Source of the DNA: Burkholderiales bacterium
GTDB lineage: Bacteria > Pseudomonadota > Gammaproteobacteria > Burkholderiales > SG8-41
Assembly: GCA_019749945.1 (NCBI GenBank)
Contig: JAIEPF010000009.1
Span: 1 to 64,000, forward strand
DNA: 64,000 bases
Direction of reading: 5' to 3'
In this document: piece by piece, positions 55,629 through 64,000 of the stretch
Position numbering within the stretch: the first letter of the stretch is position 1
Layout of the letters: every line of letters begins with the position of its first letter
The notes under the pieces: generated by a model
Databases searched by the model: none
Told to the model about the DNA's origin: nothing
Seen by the model: the letters and a program-made list of their open reading frames with translations, nothing else
Made by a program: the position numbers and the translations under genes

Positions 55629-58600
55629 AATCAATGGTGACGTTCTCCGGCTTCAACCACTCGCTCAAGGAGCGCAGCAGATCTTCATTGAGGTTGACCT
55701 GCCAGGCCGGGCCCAGCTTCACTTCGCAGCGCGCGCCATTGCTGGAATATTCAATCGCCACCGTGCAGCGGCCCTGGCGATGCGGCCCGAGCAGTTCTTT
55801 TAGCTTGCTGCCCGAGGACTGGCCGTTGCAGGTCAGGCGGATGCCGCGGGCGTAACGGTTGCGCGCCTCGTTGAGATCCATGATGTCCATCGCCTCCAGC
55901 CGCAGCGAATTGTCGCCGCCGCCGGAATCCTCGGCGTCGGGACTGCGATAACGCTGGCGGCCGCGCACCTCGATCACCAGCAGTTCATCCTCGCGCAGCT
56001 TGTGGCGGTGGCGGTCGAAGACCTCGCGGAATACCACCACCTCGTGTTTGCCAGTGTCATCCGCCAGCGTGACAATGCCCATGCGCCCGCTGGCGGTGTT
56101 CTGCACCCGCACCGACAGCACCACGCCGGCGATGTTCGCGGTGCGCCCGCCGATGTCGCTCGCGGTCTGCAGGTCGCCGAGCTTTTTGCCGACCATGCGC
56201 CTCACTTCGTCGCGATAGACATTGAACAGGTGGTCGCTGCGGTAATAACCCAGCGCCAGTTTCTCGTTCTGCAGCAGTTCCTTCTTGCTCCAGCGCGGCA
56301 CATTGGCCGGCGCCACCACCCGTGGCGCATCCGCCGCATCGCCAAAGAGGCTGTTCTGTGTTGCGGCACGGCTCGCCTGCTCGGCACTCTCCAGCGCCAG
56401 CCCGACACAGGCCATCAGCTCGGCGCGATTGTCATTGACGCCGTCGAAGGCGCCCGCACGCACCAGCGATTCGACCACACGGCGGTTGACCACGCGTTTG
56501 TCGACACGATGACAGAAATCGAACAAATCCCTGAACGGCCCGCCGGCGGTGCGCGCCTCGACGATCTGCTGGATCGCGCCTTCACCGGTGCCCTTGATGC
56601 CGCCCAGTCCGTAACGGATGCGCTTTTCATCGACGGGCTCGAAGCGGTAGCCGCCGGAATTGACGTCGGGCGCCAGCACTTCCAGCCGGTTGTCGCGCGC
56701 ATCATCGACCAGCTGCTGCACCTTGTCGGTGTCGTTCATCACCGCCGACATGTTGGCCGCCATGAACGCGGCCGGATGGTGCGCCTTCATGTAGGCGGTC
56801 TGGTAGGCGACCAGCGCATAGGCCGCGGCATGCGACTTGTTGAAGCCGTAGCCGGCGAATTTTTCCATCAGGTCGAACAGTTCGTCGGCCTTGCCCTGGT
56901 TCAGGCCGTTTTTCGCCGCACCCTCGCGGAACAGACCGCGGTGCTCGGCCATTTCCTCCGGCTTTTTCTTGCCCATCGCGCGGCGCAGCAGATCGGCGCC
57001 GCCGAGGCTGTAGCCGCCGATGATCTGCGCCATCTGCATCACCTGCTCCTGGTAGACCATGATGCCGTAGGTCTCGGAGAGGATGGACTCCACCCGCGGA
57101 TCGGGGTAGCTGAAACGTTTGCCGTGTTTGCGCGCGCAGAACTCCGGAATCAGCTCCATCGGCCCCGGACGGTACAGCGCCACCAGCGCGATGATGTCGC
57201 CGAAGCGGTCGGGCTTCGCGCTTTTCAGCATGTCGCGCATGCCGCGCGATTCAAACTGGAACACGGCCGAGGTATTGGCCCGGGCGAAAATATCGTACGC
57301 CGCGCGGTCGTCCAGCGGCAGTTTTTCCAGCCTCAGCGTTGACGAAGAATCCAGCTGCTTGATGTAACGCAAGGTCCAGTCGAGGATGGTCAGCGTGGTC
57401 AGGCCGAGAAAGTCGAACTTGACGAGGCCGATCGCCTCGACGTCATCCTTGTCGAACTGGCTCACTGCCGCGTTCGATGCATCGGCGACATACAGCGGGC
57501 AGAAATCCGTCAGTTTGCCCGGCGCGATCAGCACGCCGCCGGCATGCATGCCGACATTGCGCGTCAGGCCTTCCAGCCTGCCGGCGAGCTCCAGCAGTTC
57601 GGCGACCTCCTCCTCTTTTTTCTCGCGCTCGGCGAGCTGCGGCTCCATCTTGCGCGCTTCTTCCAGCGTGATGTGTTTGCCGGGCTGGAAGGGGATCAGC
57701 TTGGCGAGGCTGTCGCAGAAGTTGTAGCCTAGGTCGAGCACACGGCCGACGTCGCGCACGACGGCCTTCGCCGCCATGGTGCCGAAGGTGGCGATCTGCG
57801 ACACCGAATCCGCGCCGTAACGGGTTTTCACGTAATCGATGACGCGGTCGCGGCCATCCTGGCAGAAGTCGATGTCGAAGTCGGGCATCGACACCCGCTC
57901 CGGGTTGAGGAAACGCTCAAACAGCAGGTTGTAACGCAGCGGATCGAGGTCGGTGATGCCGAGGCTGTACGCCACCAGCGAACCGGCGCCGGAGCCACGG
58001 CCCGGGCCCACCGGCACGCCGTTCTGCTTCGCCCAGTTGATGAAGTCGGCGACGATCAGGAAATAACCGGGGAAGCCCATCTGCAGGATGGTCTTGATCT
58101 CGAATTCCAGGCGCTCGCGGTACAGCGGATCCTGCTTCGCGCGCTCCGCCGCATCGGGATACAGCTCGGCCATGCGCAGATCCAGCCCCGCGCCCGCCTG
58201 CTCGCGCAGGTGCTCCTCGAGGCTGACATTTTCCGGCGTCGGGAAATGCGGCAGCCGGCTTTTGCCCAGCGTCAGGCCCAGTGTGCAGCGCCTGGCGATT
58301 TCAACGCTGTTTTCCAGCGCCTCGGGCACATCGGCGAACAGCTCCGCCATCTCGCGCTGGGTTTTGAAATACTGCTCCGGGCTGAAACGCTTCGGCCGGC
58401 GCTGATCGGACAGGATGTAGCCTTCGGAGATGCACACCCGCGCTTCGTGCGCGCGGAAATCCTCGGGTTTGAGGAACTGCACCGGATGTGTGGCCACCGC
58501 GGGCAGCCCTGTTGCTGCCGCCAGTTGCAGCGCACGCTCGACATGCTGCTCCACCGGGATGGTCGCGGCACCGCCGGTCATCGCCTGCGGTCCGAGGCGC

Positions 58601-59112
58601 TGCACTTCAAGGTAATAACGGCCGGGGAACAAGGTGGCCCATTCCTGCGCCAGCCGGCGCGCGGCATCCTCGTGGCCCGAGACCAGCGCCTGGCCGACAT
58701 CACCGTGATGGGCGCCCGACAATGCGATCAAGCCGTCGCCGCCGGTCTCGCTCAGCCATTCCTTCATCACCTCGGCGCGGCCGCGGTACTGGTTGCTGCG
58801 ATAGGCCCGGGTCAGCAGCTCGCAGAGACGCAGATAACCCTGATAGTTCTGCGCCAGCAGCAACAGCCGGAAGGGATTGTCGCGGTCCGCACTATTGCTC
58901 AACCACAGGTCGCAGCCGATGATGGGTTTGATGCCCTTGCCGCGCGCCGCCTGATAAAACTTGACCAGGCCGAAGACATTGCCGAGGTCGGTCAGGCCCA
59001 ACGCCGGCATGCCGTCGGCCCTGGCCGCGGCCACGGCTTCATCGACGCGCACGATGCCATCAACGATGGAATATTCGCTGTGCAAGCGCAGATGAATGAA
59101 CGCAGGCTGCAT
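55618..59112 (-). CDS. dnaE: DNA polymerase III alpha subunit
   Basis: 1164 residues. An N-terminal PHP domain (FIHLRLHSEYSIVDGIV) is followed by the palm, where the catalytic aspartates are in MPDFDIDFCQDGRDRVIDYV. GPGRGSGAGSLVAY, ALYRPGPMELIPEF, GYGFNKSHAAAYALVAYQTAY (helix-hairpin region) and an OB-fold (IAGVVLSVRVQNTASGRMGIVTL) follow. It is the replicative polymerase of the holoenzyme. Length is normal for the DnaE1 type, so this is the replicative copy, not the error-prone DnaE2. Confidence 0.97.
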   Translation of the reverse strand: MQPAFIHLRLHSEYSIVDGIVRVDEAVAAARADGMPALGLTDLGNVFGLVKFYQAARGKGIKPIIGCDLWLSNSADRDNPFRLLLLAQNYQGYLRLCELLTRAYRSNQYRGRAEVMKEWLSETGGDGLIALSGAHHGDVGQALVSGHEDAARRLAQEWATLFPGRYYLEVQRLGPQAMTGGAATIPVEQHVERALQLAAATGLPAVATHPVQFLKPEDFRAHEARVCISEGYILSDQRRPKRFSPEQYFKTQREMAELFADVPEALENSVEIARRCTLGLTLGKSRLPHFPTPENVSLEEHLREQAGAGLDLRMAELYPDAAERAKQDPLYRERLEFEIKTILQMGFPGYFLIVADFINWAKQNGVPVGPGRGSGAGSLVAYSLGITDLDPLRYNLLFERFLNPERVSMPDFDIDFCQDGRDRVIDYVKTRYGADSVSQIATFGTMAAKAVVRDVGRVLDLGYNFCDSLAKLIPFQPGKHITLEEARKMEPQLAEREKKEEEVAELLELAGRLEGLTRNVGMHAGGVLIAPGKLTDFCPLYVADASNAAVSQFDKDDVEAIGLVKFDFLGLTTLTILDWTLRYIKQLDSSSTLRLEKLPLDDRAAYDIFARANTSAVFQFESRGMRDMLKSAKPDRFGDIIALVALYRPGPMELIPEFCARKHGKRFSYPDPRVESILSETYGIMVYQEQVMQMAQIIGGYSLGGADLLRRAMGKKKPEEMAEHRGLFREGAAKNGLNQGKADELFDLMEKFAGYGFNKSHAAAYALVAYQTAYMKAHHPAAFMAANMSAVMNDTDKVQQLVDDARDNRLEVLAPDVNSGGYRFEPVDEKRIRYGLGGIKGTGEGAIQQIVEARTAGGPFRDLFDFCHRVDKRVVNRRVVESLVRAGAFDGVNDNRAELMACVGLALESAEQASRAATQNSLFGDAADAPRVVAPANVPRWSKKELLQNEKLALGYYRSDHLFNVYRDEVRRMVGKKLGDLQTASDIGGRTANIAGVVLSVRVQNTASGRMGIVTLADDTGKHEVVVFREVFDRHRHKLREDELLVIEVRGRQRYRSPDAEDSGGGDNSLRLEAMDIMDLNEARNRYARGIRLTCNGQSSGSKLKELLGPHRQGRCTVAIEYSSNGARCEVKLGPAWQVNLNEDLLRSLSEWLKPENVTIDYGN

Positions 59113-59199
59113 AAGCCGCTATTTTACGTGCTGACGTCGGCCAGATTAAGAGTACTCGCTGCTTTGTTTAACACCAATAAAATCCGTCACATAGCGTTA

Positions 59200-59226
59200 C
59201 CGGCTGCGTACGATGTATGCAGCCGG
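59200..59226. promoter_or_regulatory. Long hairpin in the dnaE/EamA divergent region
   Basis: CCGGCTGCGTAC, GAT, GTATGCAGCCGG: a 12-bp stem with one G-T pair and a 3-base loop. It lies 88 bases upstream of dnaE and 105 before the EamA gene. It may be a regulator site or an mRNA leader structure. The rest of the 219-base gap shows nothing further. Confidence 0.4.
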
Positions 59227-59331
59227 CAGATTCACCGCCGGTCCACGGCAATTGCCAAATGGAATCCCGCATAATTCGCAGCAAGCCATGCTCCAAGCCC
59301 ACTCCGCCCCACCGACTCCCCAGCCGGCTAT

Positions 59332-60234
59332 TTGATGCCTCACCCGCCGCTGCCCCGCAAAGGCATTCTCGCGCTGATCGCGCTGTGCGCCGTCTGGGGC
59401 TACACCTGGGTCATCCTCAAGGAGGGCGTGCGATTTGCCGATCCCTGGGATTACGCCACGCTGCGCACGCTGCCCGGCGCACTGCTGCTGTTCGCCATTG
59501 CCGCGCTGCGCGGGGAGAATCTGGCGCTGCAATCGCCGCGCCATGTCTTCATCCTCGGCCTGTGGCAGACCACCGGTTTCAATGCGCTGGTGTCGCTGGC
59601 GCTGGTGTCGGGCGCCGCCGGCAAGACCGCGGTGCTGGTCTACACCATGCCGTTCTGGACCATGCTCATCGCCTGGCCGGTGCTGGGCGAACGCATCCGC
59701 GGCCTGCAATGGCTGGCGGTCGTGCTGTCGGCGGCGGGACTGCTGCTGGTGCTGGAGCCATGGAACATGCAGGGCTCGTTTGCCGCCAATGTGCTGGCGG
59801 TGCTGACCGGCGTCAGCTGGGCCGTAGCCGCCGTGCTGACCCGGCGCTGGCGCGCCCACTTGGCCGTCGGCACTTTTGCGCTGACCGCGTGGCAGATGCT
59901 GCTTGGCGGGCTGGTGCTCGCGGTTGCCGGATTTTTCCTGTCGGCGCGCCCGGTGCAATGGACGCCCTATTTCTGGTTTTTGCTGACTTATGCCACGCTG
60001 TTCGGCACCGTACTCGGCTGGGCGCTGTGGTTTTATGTACTCAAACTGCTGCCGGCCGGCGTCGCCGGGCTGGCGGTGATGGCGGTGCCGGCGATCGGCG
60101 TTCTGTCGTCACGGCTGCAACTGGGTGAACAGCCGGGTGCCGTCGAATCCGCCGGCATGCTGCTGATCGTCGCCAGCCTCGCAGTATTGTCATGGACCGC
60201 ATTGCGCAACCGCGCCGCCGCGCGCGGCACCTGA
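59332..60234 (+). CDS. EamA-family (DMT) transporter
   Basis: 300 residues with ten predicted membrane helices in two five-helix EamA repeats, starting ILALIALCAVWGYTWVILKEGV and SFAANVLAVLTGVSWAVAAVL. PFWTMLIAWPVLGERIRGLQWLAVVLSAAGL and LGEQPGAVESAGMLLIVASL are typical repeat ends. Members export metabolites or amino acids; the substrate here is unknown. It is followed 10 bases later by a hydrolase gene. Confidence 0.9.
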   Translation: MMPHPPLPRKGILALIALCAVWGYTWVILKEGVRFADPWDYATLRTLPGALLLFAIAALRGENLALQSPRHVFILGLWQTTGFNALVSLALVSGAAGKTAVLVYTMPFWTMLIAWPVLGERIRGLQWLAVVLSAAGLLLVLEPWNMQGSFAANVLAVLTGVSWAVAAVLTRRWRAHLAVGTFALTAWQMLLGGLVLAVAGFFLSARPVQWTPYFWFLLTYATLFGTVLGWALWFYVLKLLPAGVAGLAVMAVPAIGVLSSRLQLGEQPGAVESAGMLLIVASLAVLSWTALRNRAAARGT

Positions 60235-60244
60235 AATAATCAAC

Positions 60245-61120
60245 ATGCCTGCGAAAATGAAACCCAGCCACTCCGCCTTCCACGAACTCAACGGCCTGCG
60301 CCACCACGTCCGCACCTGGGGCCGGGCCGGCGCACCGCCGCTGTTCCTGCTGCACGGCTGGATGGATGTCTCGGCCTCCTTCCAGTTCGTCGTCGATGAA
60401 CTGCAGCGCGACTGGCAGGTGATCGCGCCCGACTGGCGCGGCTTCGGCCTCTCCGCATGGTCCGCGCAGGGTTACTGGTTCCCGGATTATTACGCCGACC
60501 TCGACGCACTGCTCAACATCTATTCACCGGAACAGCCGGCGCAGATTGTCGGCCACAGCATGGGCGGCGTCATTGCCGGCGCTTATGCCGGCATCCGTCC
60601 TGAACGGGTGGCGCGCCTGGTTTCACTGGAAGGTTTCGGCCTCGCCCGCACCACGCCCGCCGACGCGCCGGGACGTTACCGGCGCTGGCTGAGCGAGCTG
60701 GGCGAAGAGGCGCGCTTCCGCAGCTACCATTCCTTCGCTGCGCTGGCGGCGCGGCTGCAGCGCGACAATCCGCGATTGAATCCGGAAAAAGCCCGATACA
60801 TCGCGAGCATCTGGGCCCGCGAGACGGCACCGGGCCTGATCGAGATGTTCAGCGACCCGCGGCACAAACGCGCCAACCCGGTGTTGTTCCGCATCGAGGA
60901 ACTGATCGCCTGCTGGCGCGAAGTCACGGCGCCGGTGTTATGGGTATTCGGCCGCAACTCCGAAGGCACCGGCTATCTGAAGGACTCGCCGGAACAGCTC
61001 GCCGAACGCAAAAGTGCATTCCGCAATTACCGTGAAGCCTGGGTGGAAGACGCCGGGCACATGATGCACCATGACCAGCCGGCGGCGGTGGCGCGGCTGA
61101 TTGAAGACTTTCTGGAATAA
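60245..61120 (+). CDS. Alpha/beta-hydrolase
   Basis: 291 residues. The nucleophile elbow is VGHSMGGVIAGAY, the oxyanion region LFLLHGWMDVSASF, and the catalytic histidine lies near AGHMMHHDQP. The DWRGFGLSAW segment is typical of the epoxide-hydrolase/haloperoxidase-like group. ATG 60245 is followed by a second ATG at 60257, either possible. No specific substrate can be given. Confidence 0.87.
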   Translation: MPAKMKPSHSAFHELNGLRHHVRTWGRAGAPPLFLLHGWMDVSASFQFVVDELQRDWQVIAPDWRGFGLSAWSAQGYWFPDYYADLDALLNIYSPEQPAQIVGHSMGGVIAGAYAGIRPERVARLVSLEGFGLARTTPADAPGRYRRWLSELGEEARFRSYHSFAALAARLQRDNPRLNPEKARYIASIWARETAPGLIEMFSDPRHKRANPVLFRIEELIACWREVTAPVLWVFGRNSEGTGYLKDSPEQLAERKSAFRNYREAWVEDAGHMMHHDQPAAVARLIEDFLE

Positions 61121-61157
61121 ATCAGTGACGAAAACAAGTACAAAAACAAGCGATGGA

Positions 61158-61179
61158 CCGGGGCGCGGGCGCGCCCCGG
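61158..61179. terminator. GC-rich hairpin between two genes
   Basis: CCGGGGCGCG, GG, CGCGCCCCGG: a perfect 10-bp stem 9 bases beyond the minus-strand small ORF stop. A T-rich stretch (TTGTTTTTG) begins about 9 bases further on that strand. It may terminate the small gene and, from the other side, the hydrolase gene. Confidence 0.5.
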
Positions 61180-61188
61180 AACACATGG

Positions 61189-61347
61189 TCAGTCGAGCAG
61201 TATGCTGGGGTAGGCAAAACCGAATGTCAGCAAAAACAGAAATACCTTGCCGACGTATATCGTTTTCTCGAAATGGCTCATATTCCTGAATTTTTTGCTG
61301 CCTGCCGTCGCCGCACTCCCCTGCGCAGCTTTGTGCTGATTGGACAT
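61189..61347 (-). CDS. Small membrane protein
   Basis: 52 residues, MSNQHKAAQGSAATAGSKKF then one membrane helix (YVGKVFLFLLTFGFAYPSILL). AGGAGA lies 9 bases before ATG 61347. The hydrophilic Lys/Ser-rich N-terminus suggests a single-pass protein with the C-terminus short. I have a memory of similar FGFAYP-ending small proteins in betaproteobacteria but cannot name the family. Confidence 0.65.
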   Translation of the reverse strand: MSNQHKAAQGSAATAGSKKFRNMSHFEKTIYVGKVFLFLLTFGFAYPSILLD

Positions 61348-61542
61348 CGCTGATTCTCCTGTGGTTGGGTTGGCCAAACTCTGAATCTGAACATCCGCGA
61401 CGGAACGCCAGCCCCGGCTGTCGCCGGAACCGCGGGAGTAAGCCGCCCCGCCTGCAGACACCCCCAGCATACTCCCAACAACCTGTCGCGAACCTTGCAT
61501 GGCAGAATTGGCTGACCATCTTTGCCGTCACCCTCCCCCGCT

Positions 61543-62286
61543 ATGAACAAAATCCCCGCTTTCCCGCTGCTCGGCGTCCTCGGCGGCATGGGCCCATTGG
61601 CCGCCGCCGATTTCCTGGCCAAGCTGGTCGCCGAAACTCCGGCCAGCCGCGACCAGGACCACATCCCCTATGTCGCTTGGGGCGTGCCGCAGATCCCGGA
61701 ACGCCCTGCGGCAATCCTCCATGGCGGTGAATCGCCACTGCCGCAGATGCTGCGCGGCATCGCGGCGCTGAAACAGGCCGGCGCAACCGTGGTCGCCATC
61801 GCCTGCAATACCGCGCACTACTGGCATGACGACCTGGTGCGTGAAGGCGGGCTGCCGATCCTGCATATCGCGGATGCCGTGTGCGATCTGCTCGCCGAAC
61901 GCGGCATCACCACGGGCAGCGTCGGCCTCATCGGCACCGACGGCACCGTCAAGGCGGGTTTTTTCCAGCGGCGTTTCGCCGCGCGCGGCATCCAGTGCGT
62001 GTTGAGCAGCCGCGCCGACCAGGACCGGCTGGTGATGCCGGCCATCGCCGCAGTCAAGGCCAACGACCTGCCACGCGCCCATCAACTGGCGGTGCAGGCC
62101 GTCACCAACCTGCTCGCAGACGGCGCGCAGGTCGTGGTGCTGGCCTGCACCGAAACACCGGTGGCGGTGGATTTCGCCGACAGCCCCGTCAATACCCGCT
62201 GCATCGACGCCACACGCGCACTGGCGCGAGCCTGTGTCGCCTGGCATCGCGGGGCCGCCGGCAACGCAGCCGGGGAAATCAAATAA
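61543..62286 (+). CDS. Aspartate/glutamate racemase family protein
   Basis: 247 residues starting MNKIPAFPLLGVLGGMGPLAAADFL. The two catalytic cysteines are in AIACNTAHYW and VLACTETPVA, on opposite faces of the active site in PLP-independent racemases. DQDHIPYVAWGVPQIPERPAAI resembles aspartate racemases. It interconverts D- and L-aspartate. The gene is convergent with aspartase, and the two stops nearly touch (62284-62286 and 62300-62302). Confidence 0.9.
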   Translation: MNKIPAFPLLGVLGGMGPLAAADFLAKLVAETPASRDQDHIPYVAWGVPQIPERPAAILHGGESPLPQMLRGIAALKQAGATVVAIACNTAHYWHDDLVREGGLPILHIADAVCDLLAERGITTGSVGLIGTDGTVKAGFFQRRFAARGIQCVLSSRADQDRLVMPAIAAVKANDLPRAHQLAVQAVTNLLADGAQVVVLACTETPVAVDFADSPVNTRCIDATRALARACVAWHRGAAGNAAGEIK

Positions 62287-62300
62287 AAACAAATACTTAT
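62285..62300 (-). repeat. 16-base recurrent motif, copy 3
   Basis: AAAAACAAATACTTAT filling the gap between the racemase stop and the aspartase stop; the aspartase TAA overlaps its last base. Identical to 40348-40363 and 54916-54931. Confidence 0.8.
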
Positions 62301-63712
62301 TATTTTTCAGCCGGGTAATTGGGCCGCGTCAGCGCCTCCGGCCGCAGGATGTCGTCCAACTGCTGCCGTGACAGCAGTTTTTTCTCCAGCACCAGCGCGT
62401 AAACGCTTTTGCCCGTCGCATGCGCTTCCTGCGCAATCCTTGTCGCATTTTCATAGCCGATGTACGGATTCAATGCGGTGACGATGCCGATCGAATTTTC
62501 GACCAGCGCACGCAGCTGGTCGCGATTGGCGGTGATGCCGGTCACGCAGCGTTCGCGCAGCGTGTTGCAGCCGTGCCGCAAATGTTTCAGGCTCTTGAAC
62601 AGGCTGTGCGCGATGATCGGCTCGAAGGCGTTCAACTGCAGTTGCCCCGCCTCCGCCGCAAAACTCACCGTCACATCGTTGCCGATCACCTCGAACGCGA
62701 TCTGGTTCACCACCTCGGGAATCACCGGGTTGACCTTGCCCGGCATGATGCTCGAACCCGCCTGCATCGGCGGCAGGTTGATCTCGTTCAGCCCCGCGCG
62801 CGGCCCGGACGACAGCAGCCGCAGATCGTTGCAGGTCTTGGAGAGCTTGACCGCGACGCGTTTCAGCACCCCGGACAACTGCACGAACGAGCCGCAGTCC
62901 TGGGTCGCCTCGACCAGATTGGCGGCGGTGATCAGCTGGATGCCGGTGATGCCGGAAAGATAGCGGCAGACCAGCGCCGCGTATTCCGGATGCGCGGTGA
63001 TGCCGGTGCCGATCGCGGTGGCGCCGAGATTCATTTCGTGAATCAGCAATGCCGCCTCCTTCAATCGCTGCTCGTCCTCCTCCAGCATGATCGCGTAGGT
63101 CGAAAATTCCTGGCCCAGCGTCATCGGCACCGCATCCTGCAACTGGGTGCGCCCCATTTTCAGCACATCGTCAAACTCCGCGGCTTTCGCCGCGAACGCC
63201 GCACGCAGCCCGGCCATCGCCGCCGTCAGCCGCTGGATGCCGAAATGCAGCGCGACCTTCACCGCGGTCGGGTAGACATCGTTGGTGCTCTGACTCATGT
63301 TGACGTCCTCGACCGGATGCAGAAACCGGTATTCGCCCTTTTTCTGCCCCATCAGTTCAAGCCCGCGGTTGGCGATCACTTCATTGGCGTTCATGTTGGT
63401 CGAAGTACCGGCGCCGCCCTGGATCACGTCGACCACGAACTCGTCGAGAAAACCGCCGCGGCGCACCTCCTCGCAGGCGCCGGCAATTGCCTGCATTTTT
63501 GCGTCATCCAGCAAGCCCAGCTCATTGTTGGCGCGGGCGGCAGCCTCCTTGATGCAGGCCAGCGCGACCACCAGATCGGGATAGATCGAGATCGCGGTGC
63601 CGGTGATCGGAAAATTTTCCAGCGCGCGCAGCGTATGCACGCCGTAGTAGGCAGCGGCGGGAACGGCGCGCTCACCGAGCAAATCGTGCTCCCTGCGTTG
63701 AGGCTGCGGCAT
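62300..63712 (-). CDS. aspA: Aspartate ammonia-lyase
   Basis: 470 residues of the fumarase/aspartase superfamily. AGTSTNMNANEVIANRG, NDVYPTAVKVAL, KMGRTQLQDAVPMTLGQEF, and the signature GSSIMPGKVNPVIPE with the catalytic serine loop are present. The enzyme converts L-aspartate to fumarate and ammonia. ATG 63712 (MPQPQRREHDLLG) was chosen over an in-frame upstream extension. It faces the racemase gene, so D-aspartate could be channelled to fumarate. Confidence 0.95.
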   Translation of the reverse strand: MPQPQRREHDLLGERAVPAAAYYGVHTLRALENFPITGTAISIYPDLVVALACIKEAAARANNELGLLDDAKMQAIAGACEEVRRGGFLDEFVVDVIQGGAGTSTNMNANEVIANRGLELMGQKKGEYRFLHPVEDVNMSQSTNDVYPTAVKVALHFGIQRLTAAMAGLRAAFAAKAAEFDDVLKMGRTQLQDAVPMTLGQEFSTYAIMLEEDEQRLKEAALLIHEMNLGATAIGTGITAHPEYAALVCRYLSGITGIQLITAANLVEATQDCGSFVQLSGVLKRVAVKLSKTCNDLRLLSSGPRAGLNEINLPPMQAGSSIMPGKVNPVIPEVVNQIAFEVIGNDVTVSFAAEAGQLQLNAFEPIIAHSLFKSLKHLRHGCNTLRERCVTGITANRDQLRALVENSIGIVTALNPYIGYENATRIAQEAHATGKSVYALVLEKKLLSRQQLDDILRPEALTRPNYPAEK

Positions 63713-63930
63713 CGGAACTCCCGATGGTTGCAAAGACGGCCAGTTTATGCCCCCTTGGGGGGCTCCGGTTGGCCGGCGAAAAGCCGCCCTGCGAGTTCCG
63801 CATACGCTTGATAATCAGCAGCTTAGGCGTTTTGCATCGACGCGCACGAGACCCGTCCACCCAACAACAAAAACCGCGGCCTGTCATGGACATGACACAT
63901 ACTGGACAACTTTATGACGATGCTACAAAA

Positions 63931-64000
63931 TGAAAAATCAGCCCGCACGACTGCGCTGGTTCCCACAAGAATCGAATCCCCCCATTCAGGATAGCTCCAT
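63931..64000 (+). CDS. Possible 5' end of a gene cut by the window edge
   Basis: From ATG 63931 the frame stays open to the edge, reading MKNQPARLRWFPQESNPPIQ. There is no convincing ribosome site and only 23 codons, so function cannot be judged. The gap before it (63713-63930) shows no other signal. Confidence 0.3.

Noticed and set aside
63955..63985. tRNA-like end (GGTTC... GAATCC) at the right edge
   Set aside because: No matching arms or clover-leaf can be formed upstream.

Overview
The window reads as chromosomal DNA of a GC-rich betaproteobacterium, most likely Burkholderiales or a close relative. Evidence for this is the Bug/TctC solute receptor, the gene order leuC-entericidin-leuD-leuB-asd-fimV-truA-trpF-trpB-trpA-accD-folC-SPOR-cvpA-purF, and a FimV with LysM and C-terminal FimV domains. 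Nearly all sequence is coding, with short operon spacings and many ATGA stop/start overlaps.

Left edge (1-5.5 kb): the trailer end of a CRISPR array abuts a sugar-acid gene set. The set holds a Bug receptor, an isocitrate/isopropylmalate-type dehydrogenase, a GntR regulator with two winged-helix domains and a likely operator, a uronate dehydrogenase, and an enolase-superfamily enzyme. A structured intergenic repeat follows, then cysS.

7.5-13 kb: a TPR protein and an L,D-transpeptidase that share a C-terminal NTF2-like domain, two cyclophilins, lpxH, and a Cys/Met PLP enzyme that sits just behind a strong terminator-like hairpin.

13-32 kb (minus strand): a long biosynthetic block (purine, folate, fatty acid, tryptophan, leucine, aspartate family), split by a clear terminator between fimV and truA, followed by an MFS transporter and aroC.

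32-43 kb: a leucyl aminopeptidase, a thyA-folA pair bracketed by inverted REP-like repeats, a Sel1 protein, three tandem PaaK-like adenylate-forming enzymes, an arginine/lysine/ornithine decarboxylase and an Mrp ATPase.

44-64 kb: a highly unusual metG, a cyclase-PEGA / lipoprotein / Ser-Thr kinase signalling trio, another enolase-superfamily enzyme, two convergent SulP transporters, a DsrE-type lipoprotein gene broken by an in-frame amber codon, acylphosphatase, a TPR protein, dnaE, an EamA exporter, a hydrolase, and aspartate racemase facing aspartase.

The most striking signal is metG. The methionyl-tRNA synthetase frame is intact but mosaic: an AT-rich anticodon-binding segment is followed by an in-frame DUF559 (Vsr-like nuclease) domain bracketed by two inverted REP-like repeats, and only then comes the C-terminal tRNA-binding domain. 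Other notable signals are an exact 16-base motif at three gene 3' ends, three intergenic loci built from GTGA-rich short iterations forming long inverted repeats, and the DsrE nonsense codon.
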